A stretch of DNA of 64,000 bases, taken from NCBI RefSeq assembly GCF_003610255.1, contig NZ_RAPS01000001.1, positions 2,294,001-2,358,000 of the forward strand. The letters run 5' to 3'. Of the stretch, positions 41,958 to 51,067 are shown piece after piece. Below the pieces are notes generated by a model. The model had not been told where the DNA came from. It saw only the letters and a list, made by a program, of their open reading frames with translations, and ran no database searches. A program made the position numbers and the translations under genes. Source of the stretch: Streptomyces sp. TLI_171. Lineage in GTDB: Bacteria; Actinomycetota; Actinomycetes; Streptomycetales; Streptomycetaceae. Numbering within the stretch: the stretch's first letter is position 1; each line of letters opens with the position of its first letter.

Positions 41958-43700
41958 ATGCCGAATCTGCGTCTCGCCCTGTGCCAGATCGACCCCTGGG
42001 TCGGTGACCTCGCCCGCAACAGCGAGGAGGTGCTGCGCTGGTCCAAGCGGGCCGCCGAGTCCGGCGCGGACCTGATCGCGTTCCCGGAGATGGCCCTGAC
42101 CGGCTACCCGGTGGAGGACCTCGCCTTCCGCGGCTCCTTCGTGGAGGGCTCCCGCCGGAGCCTGGTGGAGCTGGCGGGGAAGCTGGCCGCCGAGGGGCTG
42201 GGCGACATCCCGGTGCTGGTCGGCTACCTGGGCCGCGGCGAGCCGGGGACGAAGTACGCGGGCCGGCCGCAGAACTGCGCGGCGGTGCTGCGCGGCGGTG
42301 AGGTGGTGACCCGGTTCGCCAAGCACTTCCTGCCGAACTACGGCGTCTTCGACGAGTACCGCTACTTCGTCCCGGGCGACCAGCTGACGGTCCTGCGGCT
42401 GCACGGCGTGGACGTCGCGCTGGCGATCTGCGAGGACATCTGGCAGGAGGGCGGCCGGGTCACCGCCACCGGCCAGGCCGGTGCGGGCCTGCTGCTGTCG
42501 ATCAACGGCTCGCCGTACGAGCGCGACAAGGACGACGTCCGCCTGGAGCTGGTGCGGCGCCGGGCCGCCGAGGCGGGCTGCCCGCTGGTGTACCTGAACA
42601 TGGTCGGAGCGCAGGACGAGCTGGTCTTCGACGGGGAGTCGCTGATCGTCACCGCGGACGGCGAACTGCTGTCCCGCGGCCCGCAGTTCGAGGAGGCGCT
42701 GCTGGTGGTCGACCTCGACCTGCCGGCCGCCGACCCGGACGCCCTGCCGGACGGCGCGGTGCTCGCCGACGGCCTGCGGCTGACCAGGGTCGACCTCGGC
42801 GGCGCGCCCAAGGAGCAGCCCGAGCCGATCCGCCCGCAGGTCGGCGAGCGGCTGGACGACGAGGCCGAGGTGTACGCGGCGCTGGTCGAGGGCACCCGGG
42901 CGTACGTCCGCAAGAACGGCATGCGCTCGGTGCTGATCGGCCTGTCCGGCGGTATCGACTCGGCGCTGGTGGCGGCGATCGCGGTGGACGCGATCGGCGC
43001 GGAGAACGTGTACGGCGTCTCGATGCCCTCGCAGTACTCCTCGCAGCACTCCCGCGACGACGCCGCCGAACTGGCCCGCCGGACCGGACTGCACTTCCGC
43101 ACGGTGTCGATCGCCCCGATGTTCGACGCCTACATGGGCGCCACCGAGCTGACCGGCCTGGCCGAGGAGAACCTGCAGTCCCGGCTGCGCGGCACCCTGC
43201 TGATGGCGATCTCCAACCAGGAGGGCCAGCTCGTCCTCGCGCCGGGCAACAAGAGCGAGCTGGCGGTCGGCTACTCCACGCTGTACGGCGACTCGGTGGG
43301 CGCGTACGGGCCGATCAAGGACGTCTACAAGACGCTGATCTTCCAGCTGGCGCGCTGGCGCAACGCGCAGGCCGAGGCGCGCGGCGAGGTCCCGCCGATC
43401 CCGGAGAACACCATCTCCAAGCCGCCGTCCGCGGAGCTGCGGCCGGACCAGAAGGACACCGACTCGCTGCCCGACTACGACCTGCTGGACGCGGTGCTGA
43501 ACCGCTACGTGGAGGGCGACCAGGGCCGGGACGCGATCGTCGCCGAGGGCTACCCGGCCGAGGTGGTGGACCGGGTGGTGCGGCTGGTCGACCTGGCCGA
43601 GTACAAGCGCCGGCAGTACCCGCCGGGCCCGAAGGTCTCGCCGAAGAACTTCGGCCGCGACCGCCGGCTGCCCATCACCAACCGCTGGCGGCAGGGCTGA
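41958..43700 (+). CDS. nadE: glutamine-hydrolysing NAD+ synthase
   Basis: 580 residues. The N-terminal nitrilase-type glutaminase domain has the Glu-Lys-Cys triad in FPEMALTGYP, FAKHFLPNYGVFDEYRYF and ICEDIWQEGG (Cys about 158). The C-terminal synthetase has the PP-loop LSGGIDSAL (about 330) and PGNKSELAVGYSTLYGD. It converts deamido-NAD to NAD with ammonia from glutamine, so it belongs with the nitrogen genes around it. TACACT at 41945-41950 is a likely -10 box eight bases upstream of the ATG. Divergent from glnA2 across 229 bp. Confidence 0.96.
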   Translation: MPNLRLALCQIDPWVGDLARNSEEVLRWSKRAAESGADLIAFPEMALTGYPVEDLAFRGSFVEGSRRSLVELAGKLAAEGLGDIPVLVGYLGRGEPGTKYAGRPQNCAAVLRGGEVVTRFAKHFLPNYGVFDEYRYFVPGDQLTVLRLHGVDVALAICEDIWQEGGRVTATGQAGAGLLLSINGSPYERDKDDVRLELVRRRAAEAGCPLVYLNMVGAQDELVFDGESLIVTADGELLSRGPQFEEALLVVDLDLPAADPDALPDGAVLADGLRLTRVDLGGAPKEQPEPIRPQVGERLDDEAEVYAALVEGTRAYVRKNGMRSVLIGLSGGIDSALVAAIAVDAIGAENVYGVSMPSQYSSQHSRDDAAELARRTGLHFRTVSIAPMFDAYMGATELTGLAEENLQSRLRGTLLMAISNQEGQLVLAPGNKSELAVGYSTLYGDSVGAYGPIKDVYKTLIFQLARWRNAQAEARGEVPPIPENTISKPPSAELRPDQKDTDSLPDYDLLDAVLNRYVEGDQGRDAIVAEGYPAEVVDRVVRLVDLAEYKRRQYPPGPKVSPKNFGRDRRLPITNRWRQG

Positions 43701-43724
43701 CACCGGCCGCCGGAGGGGGTTAGG

Positions 43725-43838
43725 GTGAGCGCCGCAGCACGCGCCCGATCATGGACGGCGCGCCGGACCGAGGAGGTGGGAGAGATCACCGTGCAGGTCG
43801 TCGAGGTGCTCCCCCGCCGCCAGGTCGCCGCGGCCTGA
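43725..43838 (+). CDS. possible small ORF between nadE and the methyltransferase
   Basis: 37 codons from GTG 43725 after GGAGGGGG. An in-frame GTG at 43791 with GAGGAGGTGGGAGAG upstream would give only VQVVEVLPRRQVAAA. The second half has third-position GC like a real gene; the first half does not. It may be a leader peptide or a chance frame. Confidence 0.3.
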   Translation: MSAAARARSWTARRTEEVGEITVQVVEVLPRRQVAAA

Positions 43839-43876
43839 CCGGGCGGGGAGCCCGCAAGGCTCTTCGAGAGGTACCC

Positions 43877-44650
43877 GTGTCACTCCCCCCTCCCCATGTC
43901 GTCGACCGGCTGCGCGCGGCCGGGTGCGTCTTCGCCGAGGACGAGGCCCGGCTGCTGCTGGCCGCCGCCGAGCATCCGGCGCAGCTCACCGAGATGATCG
44001 AACTCCGCTGTGCGGGGCACCCGCTGGAGCAGGTGGTGGGCTTCGCCGAGTTCGCCGGGCTGCGCATCGCGGTCGCTCCCGGGGTGTTCGTGCCGCGCCG
44101 GCGCAGCGAGTTCCTGGTCGCGCGGGCGGCCGCGCTGGGCGGTCCCCGTTCGGTGGTGCTCGACCTGTGCTGCGGATCCGGCGCGATCGGCGCGGCGCTG
44201 GCCGCCCGGCTGGGCGGCGGCATCGAGCTGCACGCCGCCGACGTCGACCCGGCGGCGGTGGACTGCGCCCGCCGCAACCTGGCCCCGTACGGCGGCGTCG
44301 TGCACCTCGGGGACCTGGACGCCCCGCTGCCGCGGTCGCTGCGCGGCCGGGTCGACCTGCTGCTGGCCAACGCCCCGTACGTGCCCACCGGGGAGATCCC
44401 GCTGCTGCCGCCGGAGGCCCGCGACCACGAGCCGGCCGCCGCGCTGGACGGCGGCGCCGACGGCCTGGCGGTGCAGCGCCGGGTGGCGGCGGCCGCGCCG
44501 CGCTGGCTGGCGCCCGGCGGGCGGCTGCTGATCGAGACCAGCGGGCGGCAGGCCGCGGCGACGGCCGGGCTGATGGCGGATCAGGGTCTGACGCCGGTGG
44601 TCGCCGAGGACGAGGAGCTGGACGCCACCGTGGTGGTCGGCAGCCGGTGA
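43877..44650 (+). CDS. HemK-like N5-glutamine methyltransferase family protein
   Basis: 257 residues from GTG 43877, preceded by GAGAGG. An N-terminal helical part is followed by a SAM-dependent Rossmann domain: VVLDLCCGSGAIGAAL (motif I), AADVDPAAVDCARRN (motif II) and LLLANAPYVPTGEI. The last is the catalytic NPPY motif in the variant form NAPY, common in a subgroup annotated as putative protein N5-glutamine methyltransferases. The genuine PrmC that modifies release factors has NPPY, so the substrate of this one is uncertain. It is convergent with the following gene with 1 bp between stops. Confidence 0.82.
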   Translation: MSLPPPHVVDRLRAAGCVFAEDEARLLLAAAEHPAQLTEMIELRCAGHPLEQVVGFAEFAGLRIAVAPGVFVPRRRSEFLVARAAALGGPRSVVLDLCCGSGAIGAALAARLGGGIELHAADVDPAAVDCARRNLAPYGGVVHLGDLDAPLPRSLRGRVDLLLANAPYVPTGEIPLLPPEARDHEPAAALDGGADGLAVQRRVAAAAPRWLAPGGRLLIETSGRQAAATAGLMADQGLTPVVAEDEELDATVVVGSR

Positions 44651-44651
44651 C

Positions 44652-45650
44652 TCAGTAGCGGTAGTCGGCGGCCACCGCGAGGTGGTCGCTGGCGTCCGCC
44701 GGCAGGGTCCGGGAGTCGGTGGGGACCAGGCCGCCCTTGCTGAGGATCTGGTCGATCCGGGCCAGCGGGAAGGAGGCCGGCCAGGAGAAGCCGAACCCGT
44801 CGCCGGCCGCGCCCTGGGCGGAGCGCAGCTGCGAGGTGATCGGGGCCAGGCTGCGGTCGTTCATGGTGCCGTTGAGGTCGCCGAGCACCAGCACCTTGCG
44901 CAGCGGCTCGTGCTCGATGGCGTCGCCGAGGGCCTGCGCGCTGACGTCGCGCCGGCCCGCGGTGAAGCCGCTGTCGAACTTGACCCGGACCGAGGGCAGG
45001 TGGGCGACGTACACGGCGAGCGGGCCCTTGGGGGTGGTGACCTCGGCGCGGAACGCCCTGGTCCAGCCCATCTTGATGTCGACCACGGTGATCCCGTCGA
45101 TCGGGTAGGTCGACCAGAGGCCGACGGTGCCCTCGACCGCGTGGTACGGGTAGGCCGCGGCCAGCCCGGCGGTGTAGACCGGTGCGGCGGCGGCCGACAC
45201 CTCCTCCAGGGCGACGATCTCCGCGCCGGAGGAGGTGAGCATCCGGATGGTGCCCTGCGGGTCGTCGTTGGCGGCGGCCACGTTGTGGGTGAGCACGGTG
45301 AAGTCGCCGGGGCCGCTGCTCTTGTCGACCAGCAGCGCGCCGAACAGGTTCAGCCAGACCGCGGCGGGCAGCAGCGCCGCCAGCACGGCGATCCCGGCGC
45401 GGCGCCAGAGCGCGAGGCCCAGCAGCACCGGGACGGTCACGCCCAGCCAGGGCAGGAAGGTCTCCAGCAGGCTGCCGAGGTTGCCGACGGTGTTGGGCAC
45501 CTGGGCGTGGAACACCAGCAGCAGGGTGACCAGCAGGCCGAGCAGGGTGAGCGGCCACGCCCGCCGCAGGTCGAGCCAGCGGCGCAGCTTCTCCCGTCGG
45601 GTCTCGGCCTGTTCGTCCGCCAGTACCGCCGGGCCGTCCGCCCGCACCAT
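44652..45650 (-). CDS. membrane-anchored endonuclease/exonuclease/phosphatase-family protein
   Basis: 332 residues. Three N-terminal membrane helices (WPLTLLGLLVTLLLVFHAQV, LGVTVPVLLGLALW, GIAVLAALLPAAVWLNLFGALL) precede an extracytoplasmic EEP domain. EEP landmarks are present: LTHNVAAAN, IVALEEV (metal-binding Glu), VYVAHLPS, LGDLN (catalytic DxN) and the C-terminal SDHLAV. Members cleave phosphodiester bonds in nucleic acids, lipids or inositol phosphates; with this topology an extracellular lipid or nucleic-acid substrate is likely. Confidence 0.88.
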   Translation of the reverse strand: MVRADGPAVLADEQAETRREKLRRWLDLRRAWPLTLLGLLVTLLLVFHAQVPNTVGNLGSLLETFLPWLGVTVPVLLGLALWRRAGIAVLAALLPAAVWLNLFGALLVDKSSGPGDFTVLTHNVAAANDDPQGTIRMLTSSGAEIVALEEVSAAAAPVYTAGLAAAYPYHAVEGTVGLWSTYPIDGITVVDIKMGWTRAFRAEVTTPKGPLAVYVAHLPSVRVKFDSGFTAGRRDVSAQALGDAIEHEPLRKVLVLGDLNGTMNDRSLAPITSQLRSAQGAAGDGFGFSWPASFPLARIDQILSKGGLVPTDSRTLPADASDHLAVAADYRY

Positions 45651-45800
45651 GCCCGCTCCTTGCCGCCGTACCCGGTCGGCGACCGCCGACCCCGTTCCCG
45701 ACCTGCACCGATCCGATTCTCGGCTCAGCCTATGACGGGATGGACGCGGGGAAGCGCCCGGAAAGTTCCACGCCTGGGCCGGACGGGGCGAGCGGGGCGG

Positions 45801-46448
45801 CTACCCGGCGGCGATGCCCTGCAGTGCGGCGTCGACCATCTGGCGGGGCAGGTCGGGGTCCTCCAGCGGGGCGTCGTCCCACAGGACGGTGCGCACCAGG
45901 ATCGGTCCGATCAGCATCTCGCAGAGCAGCTCGACGTCCAGGTCGGAGCGGAGCTCGCCGGCCTCGACGCCGCGCCGGACGATCTCGCGGATCATCGCGC
46001 GGCGCGGGTGGACCACCCGTTCGTGGTAGGTCTGCTTCAGTTCCGGCCAGCTGTTCATCTGGCCCAGTGCGGACCTGACGACCCATCGGGAGCGCTTGAG
46101 CAGGCCGCGCCGGCGCATGTAGTCGACGGCGTTGATCAGGTCGTCCCGGTAGGTCGGGCCGGTCATCGGGGGCGGCGGCTCCTCCAGCCGGGCCACCACG
46201 TCGACCAGCAGGGCCTCCTTGTTGGGCCAGCGCCGGTAGATGGTGGCCTTGCCGACGCCCGCCTCGGCCGCGATCCGCTCGATGGACAGCTCGGACAGGC
46301 CGAGGCCGTCCTCCATCAGCTTCTCCACGGCCCCGTAGATCGCCTGTTCGGCGGCCTCGCTGCGCGGGCGGCCCCGCCGCGGAGCGTCCTGCTCCCCGGC
46401 GGGGCCGTGGCACGGCTGTGGCGGAGTGTCGGCGCTCGTCATGGCCAT
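45801..46448 (-). CDS. TetR family regulator of the adjacent MFS exporter
   Basis: 215 residues from ATG 46448 (ATG 46442 also possible; both have GGAGG-like sites). The HTH is SIERIAAEAGVGKATIYRRWPNKEALLVDVV. The C-terminal part is a TetR_C domain (RVVHPRRAMIREIVRRGVEAGELRSDLD). It begins 18 bp after the exporter stop on the same strand, so the two form an operon, and the palindrome at 48103-48123 in front of the exporter is the likely operator. Confidence 0.9.
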   Translation of the reverse strand: MAMTSADTPPQPCHGPAGEQDAPRRGRPRSEAAEQAIYGAVEKLMEDGLGLSELSIERIAAEAGVGKATIYRRWPNKEALLVDVVARLEEPPPPMTGPTYRDDLINAVDYMRRRGLLKRSRWVVRSALGQMNSWPELKQTYHERVVHPRRAMIREIVRRGVEAGELRSDLDVELLCEMLIGPILVRTVLWDDAPLEDPDLPRQMVDAALQGIAAG

Positions 46449-46465
46449 ATTCTCCACCCTCCGGA

Positions 46466-48079
46466 TCACACCTTGGCTGGGCTCGCGCCGGAGTCCGTCC
46501 GGCCCTGGGCGCCGGCCGCCGGGGCGCCGGGCCCGCCGGGTGCGGCGACCTTGCCGGGCAGCAGGAGCAGCGCGAGCACCGCGCCCAGCACGGTGACGCC
46601 GGCCGAGACGCCGGAGACCACGTGCATGGCGGTGATGAAGGCGTCCTTGGCCGGGTCGACCAGGGCGGGCAGCTGCAGCCGCTCGGCCACCCCGAGGGTG
46701 GACTCGATCGACTCGCCGGCCCGGTCGCGGACCGGGGCGGGCACCGCGGCGAGGTGGTCCTCCATGCCGTTGCGGTACACGGTGGACAGCAGCGCGCCGA
46801 GCACCGCGATGCCGAGCGAGCCGCCGACCTGGCGGAAGGTGTTGTTCAGCGCGGAACCCGCACCGGCCTTCTCGCGCGGCAGCGAGCCCATGATGGCGAC
46901 GGTCACCGGCGGCATCACGTGCGCCATGCCGGCGCCCATCACGAAGCCGAGCACGATCAGCAGCCAGATCGGGCTGGTCGCGGTGAGGAAGGCGTAGCCG
47001 AGGAAGCCGAGGGTGACCAGCAGCATGCCGCCGGCGCAGGTCAGCCGGACGCCGAAGCGGTCGACCACCAGCCGGGCCCGCGGTGCGAAGACCAGCTGGG
47101 CGACGGCCAGCGGCAGCATCAGCTCGCCGGCCTCCAGGGCGCTGTAGCCGCGCACGCTCTGGGTGTAGAACACGCCGAAGAACGAGACGCCCATCAGCGC
47201 GAAGAACACGATGCCGACCACGCCGATGGACGCCGAGAACACCCTGTTGCGGAACCAGCTGACGTCCAGCGCCGGGTGCCGGCTGTGCTTCTCGAAGAGC
47301 ACGAAGGCGACCAGCGCGAGCACGCCGACCAGGGTGGGGACCCAGGCCTTCGGGTCGGTGAAGTCGGCCAGCTCGCCGCCCTTGATGATGCCGTAGATCA
47401 GCGCCACCAGGCCGACGATGGACAGCAGCACGCCGATCGGGTCGAGCTTGCCCGGCCTGGGGTCCTTGGAGTCGGGGACCAGCCAGCCCATCAGGCCGAG
47501 CGCCACGATCACGATCGGGACGTTCACCAGGAACACCGAGCCCCACCAGAAGTGCTCGATCAGCAGGCCGCCGGTGATCGGGCCGATGGCGATGGCCAGG
47601 CCGACCGCGCCGGCCCAGATGCCGATCGCCTTGGGCTGCTCGTGCCGCTCGAAGACGTTCATGATGATGGCCAGCGTGGCGGGCATCACGAAGGCGCCGC
47701 CGAGGCCCATCACGGCGCGGTAGCCGATCAGTTCGCCGGGGCTGGCGGCCAGCGCGGACAGCAGCGAGCCGAGGCCGAAGACCAGCATGCCGGCCAGCAG
47801 CGTCCACTTGCGGCCGAACCGGTCGCCGAGCAGGCCGGCGGTGAACAGCAGTCCGGCGAAGACCAGGGTGTAGGAGTTGATCGCCCATTCCAGGTCGCTC
47901 TGGCTCGCGCCGAGGCCCACCGGGGCGGGGGTGGCGATGGTCTTCATCGCCACGTTGAGGATCGAGTTGTCGAGCACGACGACCAGCAGGGCGAGCACCA
48001 GGGTGCCCAGGATCCACCAGCGTCGGCGGTGCACGGATTCCGGCACCCGGGGTGCCTGGAGGGGAGCGGGCGAGGTCAT
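46466..48079 (-). CDS. MFS drug exporter, DHA2 (14-helix) family
   Basis: 537 residues with about 14 membrane helices. DHA2 signatures: [16 protein letters not shown] (motif D1), [16 protein letters not shown] (motif A) and [23 protein letters not shown] (motif C, proton antiport). The large size, C-terminal Gly/Ala tail and co-transcribed TetR gene fit a drug or metabolite efflux pump. Substrate unknown. TAGGCT six bases upstream of the ATG suggests a leaderless or nearly leaderless mRNA under the TetR operator. Confidence 0.92.
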   Translation of the reverse strand: MTSPAPLQAPRVPESVHRRRWWILGTLVLALLVVVLDNSILNVAMKTIATPAPVGLGASQSDLEWAINSYTLVFAGLLFTAGLLGDRFGRKWTLLAGMLVFGLGSLLSALAASPGELIGYRAVMGLGGAFVMPATLAIIMNVFERHEQPKAIGIWAGAVGLAIAIGPITGGLLIEHFWWGSVFLVNVPIVIVALGLMGWLVPDSKDPRPGKLDPIGVLLSIVGLVALIYGIIKGGELADFTDPKAWVPTLVGVLALVAFVLFEKHSRHPALDVSWFRNRVFSASIGVVGIVFFALMGVSFFGVFYTQSVRGYSALEAGELMLPLAVAQLVFAPRARLVVDRFGVRLTCAGGMLLVTLGFLGYAFLTATSPIWLLIVLGFVMGAGMAHVMPPVTVAIMGSLPREKAGAGSALNNTFRQVGGSLGIAVLGALLSTVYRNGMEDHLAAVPAPVRDRAGESIESTLGVAERLQLPALVDPAKDAFITAMHVVSGVSAGVTVLGAVLALLLLPGKVAAPGGPGAPAAGAQGRTDSGASPAKV

Positions 48080-48102
48080 ACGAACAGCCTAGACCTCTTT
48101 TC

Positions 48103-48123
48103 GATACGAGACGGTCCCGTATC
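48103..48123. promoter_or_regulatory. TetR operator of the MFS exporter
   Basis: GATACG-A-GAC-G-GTC-C-CGTATC is a 21-bp palindrome with one mismatch, centred about 34 bp upstream of the exporter ATG. Typical size and position for a TetR-family operator. Confidence 0.75.
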
Positions 48124-48292
48124 GCAACGGTCCGGTAAAGGCGGGTAAAGACCTTCCCAAGGGCCCGCGGGAGCCGCCCCGACACCACGGGACTCCCGAC
48201 TCTTTGCGCACGGCGCACGGCGTGCAAGCATGGAGCCAGATCCGGGGACGCCGCACGGCGCCACGAGACGACACACACCAGGAGTCTGTTCG

Positions 48293-49165
48293 ATGAACGC
48301 CTCTCCGCTTCAGCCTGCCCAGACGCAGGACGCGCCCGCCAACACCCTCTACGGCGGCGTCACCAACCGCCGCGTGACCGTCCGCGACCTGGCCAAGGCC
48401 AAGCGCAACGGCGAGCGTTGGGCGATGCTCACCGCGTACGACGCGCTCACCGCCGGGGTCTTCGACGAGGCCGGCATCCCCGTCCTGCTGGTCGGCGACT
48501 CGGCGGGCAACTGCCACCTCGGCTACGAGACCACCGTGCCGGTGACCATGGACCAGATGGTGATGCTCTCCGCCGCCGTCGTCCGCGGCACCCAGCGCGC
48601 ACTCGTCGTCGCCGACCTGCCGTTCGGCTCGTACCAGGAGTCGCCCTCCCAGGCCATGCACAACGCCGCCCGCCTGATGAAGGAGGCCGGCGTGCAGGCC
48701 GTCAAGCTGGAGGGCGGCGAGCGCAGCGCCCGCACCATCGAGCTCCTGGTCGACGCCGGCATCCCGGTGATGGCGCACATCGGCCTCACCCCGCAGTCCG
48801 TGCACGCCTTCGGCGGCTACCCCGTCCAGGGCCGCGGCGACGAGGCGGCCCACCAGCTGCTCCGCGACGCCAAGGCCGTCCAGCAGGCCGGCGCCTTCGC
48901 CGTCGTCCTGGAGGCCGTCCCCGCCGACCTGGCCACCCAGGTCACCGAGCACTCCGCGATCCCCACCGTCGGCATCGGCGGGGGCAACGGCACCGACGCG
49001 CAGGTCCTGGTGTGGACCGACTTCGCCGGCATGACGGCCGGCCGCGTCCCCAAGTTCGTCAAGCAGTACGCCAACCTCCGCGCCACCCTCGCGCAGGCCG
49101 CCACCGAGTTCGCCGCCGACGTCCGCGACGGCTCCTTCCCCGGCCCGGAGCACAGCTTCAGCTGA
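48293..49165 (+). CDS. panB: 3-methyl-2-oxobutanoate hydroxymethyltransferase
   Basis: 290 residues; ATG 48293 with CAGGAG upstream. PanB TIM-barrel signatures: [45 protein letters not shown] at the N-terminus (metal-binding Asp in GDS), [20 protein letters not shown], and [17 protein letters not shown]. It makes ketopantoate from 2-oxoisovalerate with methylenetetrahydrofolate, the first step of pantothenate and CoA synthesis. panC and panD are not adjacent. Confidence 0.96.
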   Translation: MNASPLQPAQTQDAPANTLYGGVTNRRVTVRDLAKAKRNGERWAMLTAYDALTAGVFDEAGIPVLLVGDSAGNCHLGYETTVPVTMDQMVMLSAAVVRGTQRALVVADLPFGSYQESPSQAMHNAARLMKEAGVQAVKLEGGERSARTIELLVDAGIPVMAHIGLTPQSVHAFGGYPVQGRGDEAAHQLLRDAKAVQQAGAFAVVLEAVPADLATQVTEHSAIPTVGIGGGNGTDAQVLVWTDFAGMTAGRVPKFVKQYANLRATLAQAATEFAADVRDGSFPGPEHSFS

Positions 49166-49185
49166 CCCACGCGGCCCCTCGCACC

Positions 49186-49241
49186 GCTGTCAGCGGCTCT
49201 GACAGCAGGCTGACAGCGGTGTGACAGCCGGGCCCGGCACG
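49186..49241 (+). promoter_or_regulatory. triple TGACAGC array upstream of the ABC exporter
   Basis: TGACAGC at 49200, 49211 and 49222 (11-bp pitch), preceded by an inverted copy GCTGTCA at 49186. The 42 bp from 49200 align without gaps to 5465-5506. The following ATG at 49250 has no Shine-Dalgarno sequence, so a leaderless start from a promoter driven by this array is plausible. Confidence 0.7.
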
Positions 49242-49249
49242 GTGTTCCC

Positions 49250-50230
49250 ATGACACGAATCGAGCGGAACGCCGTGGAGGTCCACGGCATCGTGAAGCAC
49301 TACGGGGAGACCAAGGCCCTGGACGGGGTCGACCTGGCGGTGCGCGAGGGGACGGTGCTCGGACTCCTCGGGCCGAACGGGGCCGGCAAGACCACCCTGG
49401 TGCGGGTGCTGTCGACGCTGATCAAGCCCGACGCGGGCACGGCGTTCGTCGGCGGCTACGACGTGCTGCGCCAGCCCAAGCAGCTGCGCCGGACCATCGG
49501 CCTGACCGGCCAGTACGCCTCGGTGGACGAGCTGCTGTCCGGCTACGAGAACCTGTACCTGATCGGCCGCCTGCTGGACCTCTCGTCCAAGGACGCCAAG
49601 GCCCGCGCCGCCGAGCTGCTGGAGCGCTTCTCGCTGACCGACGCGGCCAAGCGCCCGGCCAAGGGCTACTCGGGCGGCATGCGGCGCCGCCTGGACCTGG
49701 CGGCCTCGATGATCGGCCGGCCCAAGGTGCTGTACCTGGACGAGCCCACCACCGGCCTGGACCCGCGCACCCGCAACGAGGTGTGGGACGAGGTGCAGCG
49801 GATGGTCGGCGAGGGCTCGACGGTGCTGCTGACCACCCAGTACATGGAGGAGGCGGAGCAGCTCGCCCACGAGCTGACCGTGATCGACAAGGGCCGGGTG
49901 ATCGCCAACGGCGGCGTCCAGGAGCTGAAGGCCCAGGTCGGCGGCAAGAGCCTGCAGGTGCGGCCGCTGCACCCGGCGGAGCTCCCGGAGATGGCGCGCT
50001 GCCTGCAGGAGGCGGGCATCCCGGCGACGTTCTCGGACGAGTCCGAGCTGCTCTCCGTGCACCTGACCGACGACGAGCAACTGACCACCGTGATCGGGGT
50101 GCTGGGCACCCGGGGGTTCGGGATCGCCGGCATCGACACCAAGCTGCCCAGCCTGGACGAGGTGTTCCTGACCATCACCGGCAAGTCCGCCGTCGCCGCC
50201 CAGACCCGTCACAAGGAGCCTGTCGCATGA
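49250..50230 (+). CDS. ABC exporter ATP-binding protein, DrrA family
   Basis: 326 residues. Walker A is GPNGAGKTT (about 42), the Q-loop is in GLTGQYASVDELLSGYENL, the signature is YSGGMRRRLDLA and Walker B VLYLDEPTTGLDP. The GQYASVDE segment and the C-terminal domain are typical of DrrA-type ATPases that power efflux of anthracyclines and other hydrophobic drugs. ATGA overlap with the permease gene shows an operon. The heptamer array just upstream suggests control by a SARP or OmpR-type activator. Confidence 0.93.
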   Translation: MTRIERNAVEVHGIVKHYGETKALDGVDLAVREGTVLGLLGPNGAGKTTLVRVLSTLIKPDAGTAFVGGYDVLRQPKQLRRTIGLTGQYASVDELLSGYENLYLIGRLLDLSSKDAKARAAELLERFSLTDAAKRPAKGYSGGMRRRLDLAASMIGRPKVLYLDEPTTGLDPRTRNEVWDEVQRMVGEGSTVLLTTQYMEEAEQLAHELTVIDKGRVIANGGVQELKAQVGGKSLQVRPLHPAELPEMARCLQEAGIPATFSDESELLSVHLTDDEQLTTVIGVLGTRGFGIAGIDTKLPSLDEVFLTITGKSAVAAQTRHKEPVA

Positions 50231-51045
50231 GCACCGCCACCCTGACCGCCGCGCCCGCGATCGCCTCCGACGACACCCGGATCGGGCTGCGCGCCAACCT
50301 GCGCCACCTGGGCGCGCTGACCCGCCGCAACCTGATGCGGATCAAGGCCGACCCGGAGTCGATGCTGGACGCGCTGCTGATCCCGGTCATCATGATCGTG
50401 CTGTTCGTCTACGTGTTCGGCGGCGCGATGGCCGGCAACCAGCACGAGTACATGCAGTACATGGTGCCCGGCCTGCTCGGCACCACCGGCCTGAACCTGG
50501 CGATGGCGCTGGGCACCGGCCTGAACACCGACTTCCAGACCGGGGTGATGGACCGATTCCGCACCCTGCCGATCGGGCGGTCGGCGGTGCTGCTGTCGAA
50601 GATGATCGCCGAGACGCTGCGGGCGCTGGTCGCCTTCACCGTGCTGATCGGCTTCGCGATGATCCTCGGCATGGACATCCAGGGCGGCTTCCTGAACCTG
50701 CTGGGCGCGGTCGGCCTGTCGCTGGTGTTCGGCGCCTCGCTGATGTGGGTGTCGATGCTGCTGGGCATGTCGCTGCGCAGCGCGCAGGCGGTGCAGGGCA
50801 TGTCGATGCTGGTGATGATGCCGCTGCAGTTCGGCAGCTCGATCTTCGCCAACCCGACCACCATGCCCGGCTGGCTGCAGGCGTTCACCAAGCACAACCC
50901 GCTGTCGGCGCTGGCCGACGCCTGCCGCGCCCTGATCAACGGCACGCCGGTCGGCAGCTCGGTGGTGACGGTGCTGATCTGGTCGGCGGCGATCACCGTG
51001 GTGACCGCGCCGATGGCGGTGGCCCGCTTCCGCAAGCGCACCTGA
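50227..51045 (+). CDS. ABC exporter permease, DrrB family
   Basis: 272 residues from the ATG overlapping the drrA-like stop. Six membrane helices (LDALLIPVIMIVLFVYVFGGAM, LGTTGLNLAMALGTGLNTDF, ALVAFTVLIGFAMILGMDI, GLSLVFGASLMWVSMLLGM and others) and the ABC-2 family segment VMDRFRTLPIGRSAVLLSKM are present. With the ATPase it forms a half-size exporter that should dimerise. The substrate is unknown. Confidence 0.92.
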   Translation: MSTATLTAAPAIASDDTRIGLRANLRHLGALTRRNLMRIKADPESMLDALLIPVIMIVLFVYVFGGAMAGNQHEYMQYMVPGLLGTTGLNLAMALGTGLNTDFQTGVMDRFRTLPIGRSAVLLSKMIAETLRALVAFTVLIGFAMILGMDIQGGFLNLLGAVGLSLVFGASLMWVSMLLGMSLRSAQAVQGMSMLVMMPLQFGSSIFANPTTMPGWLQAFTKHNPLSALADACRALINGTPVGSSVVTVLIWSAAITVVTAPMAVARFRKRT

Positions 51046-51067
51046 CGGCCCGGCGCCCGACGGTGCG

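Noticed and set aside
43725..43838. Treating the sORF after nadE as an established gene
   Set aside because: Ribosome-binding sites are good but only half the frame has coding-like codon use; kept as low confidence only.
48230..48292. Upstream in-frame start for panB
   Set aside because: The ATG at 48293 has CAGGAG at proper spacing; the upstream extension has no family similarity.
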